DNA of 64,000 bases, from positions 1,984,001 through 2,048,000 of the forward strand of contig OZ241998.1 of the NCBI GenBank assembly GCA_965204655.1. The letters are read 5' to 3'. The translations under genes were made by a program, and so were the position numbers. Source of the DNA: CATQHL01 sp965204655. Its GTDB lineage: Bacteria; Actinomycetota; Acidimicrobiia; Acidimicrobiales; CATQHL01. The notes under the pieces were generated by a model. The model saw nothing but the letters and a program-made list of their open reading frames with translations. It searched no databases and had not been told where the DNA came from. Shown piece by piece: positions 1-7,255 of the stretch (position 1 is its first letter; every line of letters starts with the position of its first letter).

Positions 1-557
1 GGACGGGAATTTCCTTACTTGATGGAAACAGCCGCGTTATCGACCGCGTTACTTCACTGTCGCATGGCACCTACGACACGAGGGCCTCTACGGTAAGTGG
101 TCGGATTCCACCTCATCTTGGGGTACTCAGCGAATTGGTTACCCTGGATCTAAGTGGAAACTCTCTGACTGGTGAGATACCTGAGGAGTTAGGTAACCTG
201 ACTAAGTTGGTTTTCCTTTACCTGGACGCAAACCAACTGACCGGCTCAATACCAACTCAACTTGGCGATATCCAAGGAGGTCGATCCTCCCCTACCGAAG
301 GTTTCACAGAACTTTATCTGAGTGAGAATAATTTAACTGGTGGGATTCCCACAGAATTAGGGAATCTCATCGAGATGCAAGCACTGTTTTTGAACGATAA
401 CAACCTGACTGGTTCGATCCCCTCTTCCATCGGTCAAATTGCGCATTTGTTAGATGCCGATTTTAGTGGCAACAGTTTGAGCGGATGCGTACCGGCTGCC
501 TTAGACAGGGGTGGAACTACAGTTGAGCGCGGCGGCCTGTCGTGGTGCACGAGCTAG
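1..557 (+). CDS. Secreted plant-type LRR protein, 3' part (LRR-0)
   Basis: The reading frame is open from base 3, so the gene begins before the window; about 184 C-terminal residues are visible. They hold about four 24-residue LRR units of the plant-specific type (LxGxIPxELGNLxxLxxLxLxxNxL), with the usual inserted loop after the unit ending in QLGDIQGG. The C-cap has LSGCVP followed about 18 residues later by WCTS, whose two Cys probably form a disulfide. It is very close to the next gene (756-2065): both carry SGRIPPHLGVLSEL and the same cap, so the two are tandem paralogues. There is no LPXTG motif or C-terminal membrane segment, so the product is probably secreted or non-covalently attached. 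Ligand unknown. GC is clearly lower than in the housekeeping genes of the window. Confidence 0.9.
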   Translation, partial: TGISLLDGNSRVIDRVTSLSHGTYDTRASTVSGRIPPHLGVLSELVTLDLSGNSLTGEIPEELGNLTKLVFLYLDANQLTGSIPTQLGDIQGGRSSPTEGFTELYLSENNLTGGIPTELGNLIEMQALFLNDNNLTGSIPSSIGQIAHLLDADFSGNSLSGCVPAALDRGGTTVERGGLSWCTS

Positions 558-606
558 TTGGAACACTTCTTGCTTGAAGTTGTGTAGTCGGGCTTGAGGG
601 GGTCGG

Positions 607-622
607 ACGGGAAAACTCCCGT
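607..622 (+). terminator. Possible weak hairpin terminator after LRR-0
   Basis: Six-bp arms ACGGGA/TCCCGT enclose an AAAC loop about 50 bp after the LRR-0 stop. No strong T-run follows (only CTTGAATTT), so termination activity is uncertain. Confidence 0.3.
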
Positions 623-691
623 TCAGTCTTGAATTTGAGCGCCGAGCGAGTGTTCAGAATTTTATGAACCAGGAATTGTTAAGTTAAATAG

Positions 692-724
692 TTGCGAAAT
701 GAGGGGGGGGGGGGGGGGTATAAT
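692..724 (+). promoter_or_regulatory. Poly-G spacer promoter of LRR-1 (predicted phase-variable)
   Basis: A -35-like TTGCGA (692-697) and a perfect -10 TATAAT (719-724) are separated by 21 bp, of which 16 are an unbroken G run (703-718). The same architecture recurs upstream of three other LRR genes in the window. A 21-bp spacer is longer than the 17-bp optimum, so by analogy with Neisseria porA/opc the present allele would be weak and would strengthen as G residues are lost. A start of transcription near 731 would leave a ~25-nt leader carrying AGGAAAGG before the ATG at 756. The hexamers are visible; promoter activity is inferred. Confidence 0.75.
703..718 (+). repeat. G16 homopolymer between -35 and -10
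   Basis: Sixteen consecutive G residues. The length is expected to be hypermutable by slipped-strand mispairing, and it is also a position where assembly length can be wrong. Confidence 0.95.
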
Positions 725-755
725 TGCGCTATTCGCTGTCCTAGGAAAGGGAAAC

Positions 756-2065
756 ATGAGCAAGCGCGCAAGTGAAATCTGCAGGTTAGCAAGGGTAAGT
801 CTGAGCAAGGGTAAGCCTGGAATTTCGAGTCTTTCGTTAACCTCTCCCCCCCCCCCCCCCTCCGAGCTAGGTTGTCCACGAGGTGGCTGGGTGTAGGGAT
901 GGTGTTGTCGCTGGTGGCAAGCTTGGGGGTCTTCAGCGCCTCGTCCGCTTCGGCGCAGACCGGGCCTGTGGCGCAAATCTGGATTCGTAAGTTGACTTCT
1001 GGCAACGTGGAATTCGGTTTGAGCGTCACGTCAGCGGGCTCTAGAACCAATGTTTCTCTTACTAATCGCTACTTCGCGTATGGCGCTTCTTCCACGGGCA
1101 CGTGGTACTACTCAGATTGGGAAGTCATAGGAGACAATCCCTATAATGTTTATGCCAGGGTGCAGGCTAGGAAGTTGTTGTCGGGTAACGTGGAGTTCGG
1201 GTTGCAGATTGGGGGTTTGGGGTTTGAAGCGGACAGCAAAAGCAGAGTGTGGTTGCCGCGTGCGCGCTATCTCACCTACCAAACCGCTAGTGTGAACTCT
1301 GTGTTGTACTCATCCGATTTTAACGTCAGGTCGCAGGCTCATGACTGTTTGAACGGCACTGTGTTCTCCAGTCCAGACATAAGTAAAATCGGTTTAGCGA
1401 ACGACTGCGCAGCGCTCCTGGAAGCCAGAGACATACTCCAAGGAACCTCCACCGCTTTCAGCAACTGGAACGCAAGCACTCCAATAGCTAGTTGGACGGG
1501 GGTTTCTTTAAATCTAACTTGGTTGAGGCTTCCTTTAAATGCTTCAAATGACCGCGTTACTTTACTGTCGCATGGCGCCTTTGACCTGCGGGTCTCTAGG
1601 CTAAGTGGTCGGATTCCACCTCATCTTGGAGTACTCAGCGAATTGAGTGTACTGGATCTAAGTTCAAACTCTCTGACTGGTTCGATACCTGAGGAGTTAG
1701 GTAACCTAACTAAGTTGGCTCTCGTTTACCTGGGGAACAACCAACTGACCGGCTCAATACCAACTCAACTTGGCGATATCCAAGGAGGTCGTCGCTATCC
1801 TACCGTAGGGTTCCGAGAACTTCATCTGAATGGCAATCGTTTAACTGGTGGGATTCCTGCAGAGCTAGGGCAACTCTTTGAGTTACAGCGCCTGTATTTG
1901 GATAGTAACAACCTGACTGGTTCGATTCCCTCTTCCATGGGTCAAATGATTAACTTGATAAACCTTGACCTTACAGGCAACAGCTTGAGCGGATGCGTAC
2001 CGGCTGCCTTAAACAGGGGTAGAACTACAGTTTCCCGCGGCACCCTGCCGTGGTGCACGAGCTAA
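756..2065 (+). CDS. Secreted plant-type LRR protein LRR-1, out of frame at an internal C15 tract
   Basis: The best start is ATG 756, preceded by AGGAAAGG and about 25 nt after the predicted transcription start. This frame runs through a C15 tract (846-860) and, as given, ends at 896. One extra C (or two fewer) joins it to the 397-codon body frame that is open from 872 to 2065, giving an R/K-rich N-terminus, PPPPP, then a hydrophobic signal segment ending SASSASA-QTG. The mature part has two RKLxSGNVEFGL repeats, a Cys pair region (C...NDC) and a WTGVSLNL motif resembling plant LRRNT domains. About five LRR units and a CVP...WCTS cap follow. An alternative is that translation starts inside the body frame at TTG 872 or ATG 899, making the tract leader sequence. 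The interrupted PPSP tract in LRR-3 at the same place favours the coding reading. It converges on the NagZ gene with a 5-bp gap. Confidence 0.8.
846..860 (+). repeat. C15 homopolymer in the N-terminal coding region of LRR-1
   Basis: Fifteen C residues follow codons reading SLTS in the ATG-756 frame. The body frame needs n = 13 or 16 C, so the given length is an OFF state for translation. Assembly error in a homopolymer is the main alternative. Confidence 0.95.
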
Positions 2066-2070
2066 AGCCC

Positions 2071-3234
2071 CTAGGAGATTTCATACTCCCGTTTTAGCGC
2101 CAGAATGCGCTCAGCGGACTCGTAGATGCGCTCCTCGGCCAGGGTGCCGTCTTCAACGGCTTCCAAGATGGCGTTTCTCACTTCGTAGACGCTCCTGAGG
2201 TTGTAGTCGCCCGCCTGATTGGCGAGCAGAACGACGTCCACCCCCGCTCGCACGGCTTCCACCGCCGCTTCGGCGAGTCCGTATTCTTCGACGATGGCGC
2301 CCATCTGCATGTCATCGGAGATGATCACCCCGTTGAAACCAAGTCGTCCCCGCAGGAGTCCGTCGATGATCTCCTCCGACAGCGTGCCGGGCCGCCCGCT
2401 GACGTCAAGGCTTCTGTTCACGATGTGCGCCGTCATTATCGGATCGCCATAGCCGCCGCTGATGAGCGTTTCGTAGGGCGCCAGTTCCGTTTCCTTCTGG
2501 TATGTCTTGGTCACGTCCGTCACGCCAAAGTGAGTGTCTCCGCTGGCGCTTCCGTGTCCGGGAAAGTGCTTCAGGGTTGGAATGACGCCGTGCTTCCTGA
2601 ACCCCTCAGCGAACGCGGCGGCATGCTCCGACACGACATCGGGACTATCGCTGAACGACCTGCCCAGCTTTCCGATGGCGGGACTCTCGGGGTCTACGTT
2701 GACGTCGACCACCGGGGCGAAGTTCCAGTTGAGCCCGGCTTCGCTGAACTCGGCGGCGAGTTCAGCGGCGACACGCTCTGTCTCCGCCACAGCGCCGCCG
2801 CCGAGTTCAGCAGCGGAGGGCACCACCGCGGTGAACCCGTATTTCTCCTTCAGTCTGTTCACCAAACCCCCCTCAGCGTCGGCGCCGACGAACAGGGGGA
2901 TTGACGAGGCGCCTTGCAGTTCTTCGGTCAGGGCGAGCAGTTGTTCAGGCGATTCGATGTTGCGCTCTATTTCCCCTTTGCTCGCTGCGTCGTAATCAAA
3001 AAGCACAACGCCGCCTGGGCGGACGTCATTCAGCAAAGCCTCTACACCCTCCGTGAGCGAGTAGCCGCGGAAACCCACCATCAACATCTGACCGACTGCC
3101 TCCTCCAGACTTAGCGCCTCGGCGCTTTCTGGTATGGCGGATGTCGCCGTGTCGGGTGCAGAGCTTCCGCAGGATGCGAGCGTCGGCGCAAGCACGCCGA
3201 GCACCGCAGGCAAGAGACGAAGAGTTCGCTTCAC
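2071..3234 (-). CDS. Glycoside hydrolase family 3 lipoprotein, NagZ-like beta-N-acetylhexosaminidase
   Basis: This 387-aa protein has an N-terminal signal ending in a lipobox (LASC, Cys22), so it is probably a membrane-anchored lipoprotein. The GH3 N-terminal barrel is complete: QMLMVGFRG near the start, LKHFPGHG with the following GDTHFGV (the NagZ His/Asp region), and the nucleophile motif ISDDMQMGAI. GH3 NagZ enzymes release N-acetylglucosamine from peptidoglycan fragments; a role in cell-wall turnover is inferred from the family. Single-domain length, with no C-terminal GH3 domain, fits NagZ rather than larger beta-glucosidases. It lies 1 bp downstream of the SDR gene and is probably the last gene of that minus-strand unit, although the functional link is unclear. 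Confidence 0.85.
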   Translation of the reverse strand: MKRTLRLLPAVLGVLAPTLASCGSSAPDTATSAIPESAEALSLEEAVGQMLMVGFRGYSLTEGVEALLNDVRPGGVVLFDYDAASKGEIERNIESPEQLLALTEELQGASSIPLFVGADAEGGLVNRLKEKYGFTAVVPSAAELGGGAVAETERVAAELAAEFSEAGLNWNFAPVVDVNVDPESPAIGKLGRSFSDSPDVVSEHAAAFAEGFRKHGVIPTLKHFPGHGSASGDTHFGVTDVTKTYQKETELAPYETLISGGYGDPIMTAHIVNRSLDVSGRPGTLSEEIIDGLLRGRLGFNGVIISDDMQMGAIVEEYGLAEAAVEAVRAGVDVVLLANQAGDYNLRSVYEVRNAILEAVEDGTLAEERIYESAERILALKREYEIS

Positions 3235-3235
3235 C

Positions 3236-4033
3236 TCACACGGCCGTCCAGCCGCCGTCCACCTTGATCGCCGATCCGGTGATCATCGCCGCCGCATCCG
3301 AGGCCAGGAAGACCACCGCTCCGGTGACGTCGCCTACATCGGCTAGCCGACCGAGAGGGATGCGCCCGAGGGTGTCGGCGCGGAAGTCCTCGTCTTCAAA
3401 GAAGGGAGCGGTCATCGGCGTCAGTACGAAGGTGGGGCAGATGGTGTTCACGCGTATCCCGTGGGGCGCCAGGTCGAGCGCCATGGCCTTCGTCATACCC
3501 TCCAGAGCGTGCTTGGAGGCGCAGTAGAGCGTCCGGCGCTGTCCCCCCACATGCCCCATCTGCGAGGACATATTGATGATGCTGCCCCTCGCGCCTGCGT
3601 CCACCATCTTGGCTGCCGTAGTCTGCGCCACGAAAAAAGCCGCTTTAACGTTCACCGCCATTACCGCTTCGTAGTCGTCCTCGCCCACCTCTAGGAACGG
3701 CTTGGGTCGGTTCGTGCCTGCGTTGTTCACTAGCACGTCCCAATGACCCGGGGCGTTCCCCAACCCCTCGGCAACGCCGGCGCGGTCGGTGCAGTCGCAG
3801 ACCAGAACGTCTGCCGTCCCGCCGCCCGAGACGATGACCTCAGCCACCTCTTCTAGGTCGGACGCCGTCCGGCTGAGCAGCGTTACCTCCGCTCCCGCCC
3901 GGGCTAGCGCCTCGGCGCAGGCGCGTCCTATGCCTCTGCCTGCTCCGGTTACCAGCGCCCTGCGCCCCTGCAGGTCAAGAAGCCTCTCCGCCGCGCCGTG
4001 ATGCGTGTTGCCGTGTTGGCGGCCTTGCGTCAT
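3236..4033 (-). CDS. Short-chain dehydrogenase/reductase (classical SDR)
   Basis: A 265-aa classical SDR. The NAD(P)-binding TGAGRGIG motif is near residue 30, followed by NNAG and the catalytic YCASK (Tyr/Lys); INMSSQMG supplies the Ser. The longer frame opens at 4060, but ATG 4033 is preceded by GGAGA at 6 nt and was chosen. It lies 54 bp downstream of the HpsN-like dehydrogenase on the same strand, so a role in the same oxidation pathway is likely. In known dihydroxypropanesulfonate catabolism HpsN is accompanied by two further dehydrogenases (HpsO, HpsP); whether this SDR fills such a role cannot be told from sequence alone. Other substrates (gluconate-type polyols) are equally possible. 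Confidence 0.85.
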   Translation of the reverse strand: MTQGRQHGNTHHGAAERLLDLQGRRALVTGAGRGIGRACAEALARAGAEVTLLSRTASDLEEVAEVIVSGGGTADVLVCDCTDRAGVAEGLGNAPGHWDVLVNNAGTNRPKPFLEVGEDDYEAVMAVNVKAAFFVAQTTAAKMVDAGARGSIINMSSQMGHVGGQRRTLYCASKHALEGMTKAMALDLAPHGIRVNTICPTFVLTPMTAPFFEDEDFRADTLGRIPLGRLADVGDVTGAVVFLASDAAAMITGSAIKVDGGWTAV

Positions 4034-4087
4034 TTCCGTCTCCTTGCCCTTTGCGCCCATTGAGCGACAGCCCGCGTCCGCCGCCGT

Positions 4088-5371
4088 TCAGGCCGCCGGA
4101 CTCAGCCGCCGCACTCGGATGTCGGCCTGCTCCTGGTGGCCGGCGAAGCCCTCTAGGGCGCACAGCCTTGAGCAGTACTCGCCGATGAGCACCGCCGCCT
4201 CGTCGGTCAGCACCTTCTGGTAGGTGCAAGTCTTGAGGAACTTGCCCACCCAGAGACCGCCGGTGTAACGAGCTGCCCGGCGGGTGGGGAGGGTGTGGTT
4301 GGTGCCGATCACCTTGTCGCCGAAAGCCACGTTGGTGCGGTGACCCAAGAACAGCGAGCCGTAGTTGGTCATACCTTCAAGGAAGAAGTCGGGGTCGGCC
4401 GTCATCACCTGGACGTGCTCCGAGGCGATCCCCTCGGCCAGCGCCAGCATCTCATCTGAGTCCTCGGCCACGATCACCTGTCCGTAGTCTGACCAGGCCT
4501 TCCCAGCCACTTCTCCAGTAGGCAGCACGCCGAGTTGGCGTTCCACCTCCAGCATGGCCGCCTCCGCCAGCTCCTGCGACGTGGTCAGGAGTATCGCGGG
4601 CGAGGTGGGGCCGTGCTCCGCCTGCCCTAGCAGGTCGGTGGCGCAAATCTCGGCGTCGGAGGTCTCGTCCGCGATGATCAGAGTCTCTGTCGGCCCGGCC
4701 AGCAGGTCGATCCCCACCCGTCCGAAGAGCTGGCGCTTGGCCTCTGCCACGAACGGGTTGCCCGGCCCCACCAGCATGTCCACCGGGGCGAGGCTGGCCG
4801 TGCCCAGCGCCATGGCGCCGATGGCCTGCACGCCTCCGAGGCAGTAGATCTCGTCGGCGCCGGCGAGGTGCTGCGCCGCCACTATGGCCGCCGAGGGGCG
4901 TCCTTCGAAGGGCGGGGCGCAGGTCACTATGCGCTTCACGCCCGCCACTTTTGCCGTGACTACCGACATGTGGGCGGAGGCGACCATCGGATACTTCCCT
5001 CCAGGCACGTAGCAACCCACCGCGCCCACGGGAATGTTGCGGTGACCCAGGACGACCCCCGGCAGCGTCTCTTCCTCAACGTCCCGGAGGGCGGATCGCT
5101 GTATCTCAGCGAAGTTTCGTATCTGCGCCTGGGCGAAACGGATGTCGTCCAGCACGCTTTCGGGCACTTCGTTGAGGCAGGATTCGACCTCTTCAGGGCT
5201 GAGCCGGAAATCCTCTCTGTGCCAGTCGTCAAAGCGAATCGACAATTCCTTGACGGCCTCGTCTCCGCGGAGTTCTATGTCTGCGAGGATCGCCTCTACC
5301 GTCTCCCTGACCTTTGCGTCCTGGGCGCGTTTTTCCTCTTCGGGGAGTCCTTGCTTGAGCCAGCGTGCCAT
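4088..5371 (-). CDS. Histidinol-dehydrogenase family enzyme, HpsN-like (sulfopropanediol dehydrogenase type)
   Basis: A 427-aa zinc- and NAD-dependent dehydrogenase of the HisD fold: VGCYVPGGKYPM, VGPGNPFVAEAKRQLFG, the GQAEHG metal-ligand segment, and NHTLPTRRAARYTGGLWVGKF. The last motif differs from the SGLSVxDF pattern of biosynthetic HisD and resembles HpsN, which oxidises (R)-2,3-dihydroxypropane-1-sulfonate to sulfolactate. No other his genes are nearby, and an SDR follows, which fits a catabolic role better than histidine synthesis. The frame opens upstream at 5476, but ATG 5371 has GGAG 7 nt before it and begins MARWLKQGL, typical of the HpsN subgroup. Substrate assignment is by motif only. 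Confidence 0.75.
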   Translation of the reverse strand: MARWLKQGLPEEEKRAQDAKVRETVEAILADIELRGDEAVKELSIRFDDWHREDFRLSPEEVESCLNEVPESVLDDIRFAQAQIRNFAEIQRSALRDVEEETLPGVVLGHRNIPVGAVGCYVPGGKYPMVASAHMSVVTAKVAGVKRIVTCAPPFEGRPSAAIVAAQHLAGADEIYCLGGVQAIGAMALGTASLAPVDMLVGPGNPFVAEAKRQLFGRVGIDLLAGPTETLIIADETSDAEICATDLLGQAEHGPTSPAILLTTSQELAEAAMLEVERQLGVLPTGEVAGKAWSDYGQVIVAEDSDEMLALAEGIASEHVQVMTADPDFFLEGMTNYGSLFLGHRTNVAFGDKVIGTNHTLPTRRAARYTGGLWVGKFLKTCTYQKVLTDEAAVLIGEYCSRLCALEGFAGHQEQADIRVRRLSPAA

Positions 5372-5430
5372 CGTTTTCTCCTTGTGGGTTGCGGGTCTGC
5401 TTTCGTCGGGGGCGGGGGGTCGTGTCTGTT

Positions 5431-5450
5431 TATCCCCCCTGTGGGGGATA
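5431..5450. promoter_or_regulatory. Perfect 8-bp-arm palindrome upstream of the hpsN-like gene
   Basis: TATCCCCC (5431-5438) and GGGGGATA (5443-5450) enclose CTGT. It lies about 60 bp upstream of the minus-strand start at 5371, a suitable place for an operator or a leader hairpin. No family assignment is possible. Confidence 0.4.
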
Positions 5451-5575
5451 GCGACAGAGTAACGATTTCCTATCAACCGTACCGCCTGCAGACCCGCTGG
5501 GGGGTCGGCCTGGGCGGGCTAGCCGGCAAGCCTGGATGCCAGCCGGCAAGCCTTCGCCCCGCTCGCTTGAACTAG

Positions 5576-5686
5576 CCCGCTTGAATCAATCGGCGTTCGG
5601 CTCACTTGCCGCCCAACTCGTCGGAAAATTGAATTTGAGACAGCACCCGCTTGAAATCAGTCGGCGTTCGGCTCACTTGCCGCCCA
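5576..5686. repeat. Two direct copies of a ~40-bp repeat
   Basis: Copy A (5576-5615) and copy B (5646-5686) share CCCGCTTGAA-TCA, then TCGGCGTTCGGCTCACTTGC and CGCCCA, with a few differences. A third fragment (TTGGCGTTCGGC) is at about 5717. Function unknown; probably an intergenic repeat family or upstream regulatory duplications. Confidence 0.6.
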
Positions 5687-5823
5687 TGGCGGATCCACGG
5701 ATCTGATTAAAAATAAATTGGCGTTCGGCCGGCAAACTCCCGGCCGATCTGCTAGACATAGTGACAGGCGTAGCGAAAGCGACGCTCCAAAGGGAATTCA
5801 AAGACACGAAAGCAGGGTGGAAC

Positions 5824-6690
5824 ATGTATCCGTCGTCTTTTGACTTGACCATCGCCCGCTCAGTAGACGAAGCACTGGCGGCGCTTCACGAAGGGGGGGA
5901 GGACGCCCGAGTTCTGGCGGGCGGCCAGAGCCTCATTCCGATGATGAAGCTTCGGTTTGCGTTTCCATCGCTGCTGGTGGACATCAACGAGATTTCTGAA
6001 CTTTCGGTGCTGGAGCGTTCCAACGGGCATCTTCGCATCGGGGCGACCGCTCGCCACGCGGAGGTCGCTGCCAGCAGCCTGCCGTCCGGGGCGGTGGCCG
6101 CAGCCGCCCCCTGGGTGGCCGATCCACTGGTGCGCAACAGGGGCACCCTCTGCGGTTCGGTCGCCCACTGCGACCCCGAAGGCGACTGGAACTCCGTCCT
6201 GCTGGCGACGGGGGCAGAGGTCGCGGCCCGCGGGTCTTCGGGTGAGCGCTCCATCCCGATTGGCGACTTCGTCCTAGGGCCGTTCACGAACGCCCTCAAA
6301 CCTGGCGAGATGGTCACTGAGGTTCGCGTGCCGATTCCCAGCCGAGCCAGCGGCGGCGCTTACCTGAAACTCGAACGCAAGGTAGGCGACTACGCCACGG
6401 CTGCCGTCGCTGTTCATCTAGAACTCGACGACGACGGACGGATTGCGGAGGCGGGCATCGCCATGACGTCCGTAGCGCCGTCTAACCGCAAAGTCCCCGA
6501 AGCCGAGGGCGTCCTGCGCGGCGAATTCCCCAGCGAGGAACTCTTTGCCGAGGCCGCCTCCCTCGCCGCCGCAGCGTCTGAACCTCGCAGCGACGTCCGA
6601 GGGTCGGCGGAGTGGAAGCGGAACGTGGTGCGCGTCTATACCAGGAGAGGGCTGGATCAGGCGTTGAGCCAAGCCCGCTCAGCCGCCTGA
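5824..6690 (+). CDS. coxM: Aerobic CO dehydrogenase, medium FAD-binding subunit
   Basis: A 288-aa FAD-binding subunit of the xanthine-dehydrogenase/CO-dehydrogenase family. AGGQSLIPMMKLR near residue 33 and the NRGTLCGSVAHCDPEGDW segment bind FAD; the C-terminal CO_deh_flav_C domain follows. It passes electrons from the CoxS iron-sulfur clusters to the acceptor. ATG 5824 was preferred over an upstream frame start at 5761 because GGGTGG precedes it and MYPSSFDL is a typical family N-terminus. It is first in a coxM-coxS-coxL order, which is the order of form I CO dehydrogenases. Confidence 0.92.
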   Translation: MYPSSFDLTIARSVDEALAALHEGGEDARVLAGGQSLIPMMKLRFAFPSLLVDINEISELSVLERSNGHLRIGATARHAEVAASSLPSGAVAAAAPWVADPLVRNRGTLCGSVAHCDPEGDWNSVLLATGAEVAARGSSGERSIPIGDFVLGPFTNALKPGEMVTEVRVPIPSRASGGAYLKLERKVGDYATAAVAVHLELDDDGRIAEAGIAMTSVAPSNRKVPEAEGVLRGEFPSEELFAEAASLAAAASEPRSDVRGSAEWKRNVVRVYTRRGLDQALSQARSAA

Positions 6691-6787
6691 CGCCCTGCCT
6701 CAGGCAGAACCAGGCGGGTAAGTCTCGCTGGGCAAACCAGCCGCAAGAACCGAGAGAAACCAGAGAACCAGAAGAAAGGGATCGGAG

Positions 6788-7255
6788 ATGGAGATCAGCG
6801 TCAACATAAATGGCACCCCCCAGACGCACGACGTGGAGCCGCGCCAACTGCTAGTGGATTTCGTCCGCTCGACCGCCGGGCTCACCGGCACCCACATCGG
6901 CTGCGACACCACTAGTTGCGGAGTTTGCACCGTCCTGCTCGACGGCAAGCCGGTGAAGTCGTGCACCGTCTTCGCCGCCCAGGCCGACGGCCACGACGTC
7001 ACCACGGTGGAAGGGCTCAAGTCCAACGGGGAGTTGCACGCAATCCAGAAGGCGTTCACGGCGGAGCACGGGCTTCAATGCGGCTTTTGCACGCCTGCGA
7101 TGATGCTCGTGGGCGCCGCCTTCATTGAGGAGAACGACAATCCCAGCGACGAGGAAGTCCGCTGGGCAATTTCCGGCAACCTCTGCCGGTGCACGGGCTA
7201 TATCAACATCGTCAAGTCGATCCAGGCTGCTGCAGCAGAGAGGAGAACACAATGA
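6788..7255 (+). CDS. coxS: Aerobic CO dehydrogenase, small [2Fe-2S] subunit
   Basis: A 155-aa two-cluster ferredoxin-like subunit. The N-terminal plant-type [2Fe-2S] cysteines are in GCDTTSCGVC and the following KSC; the helical C-terminal domain has CGFCTP and CRCTGY for the second cluster. It relays electrons from the molybdenum centre of CoxL to the FAD of CoxM. Start ATG 6788 follows AAAGGGATCGGAG. The stop overlaps the coxL start (ATGA), so the two are translationally coupled. Confidence 0.95.
   Translation: MEISVNINGTPQTHDVEPRQLLVDFVRSTAGLTGTHIGCDTTSCGVCTVLLDGKPVKSCTVFAAQADGHDVTTVEGLKSNGELHAIQKAFTAEHGLQCGFCTPAMMLVGAAFIEENDNPSDEEVRWAISGNLCRCTGYINIVKSIQAAAAERRTQ

Larger units (their letters stand above)
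5372..5823. other. Divergent intergenic region between hpsN-like gene and coxM
   Basis: About 450 bp without a convincing gene. It holds a perfect hairpin (5431-5450), two copies of a ~40-bp direct repeat, several GCCGGCAAGCC words, and presumably promoters for both divergent units. A frame extends coxM upstream to 5761, but the better start is 5824. Confidence 0.7.

Noticed and set aside
703..718. Treating all poly-G runs as sequencing artefacts
   Set aside because: Four independent runs sit at the same place between matching -35 and -10 boxes, each with its own flanks. Exact lengths may still be wrong, but their presence is not random.
662..1050. Two minus-strand reading frames spanning the poly-C and poly-G tracts
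   Set aside because: They exist only because homopolymers lack stops; they are antisense to LRR-1 and show no domain or start signal.
4452..5015. Long Arg/Gly-rich minus-strand ORF (187 aa) and other long overlapping frames in high-GC genes
   Set aside because: They are shadow frames of hpsN-like, valS, mutA and others, with biased R/G/A composition and no family features.
4088..5371. Biosynthetic histidinol dehydrogenase (hisD)
   Set aside because: The C-terminal GGLWVGKF motif and lack of his neighbours fit the HpsN group better.
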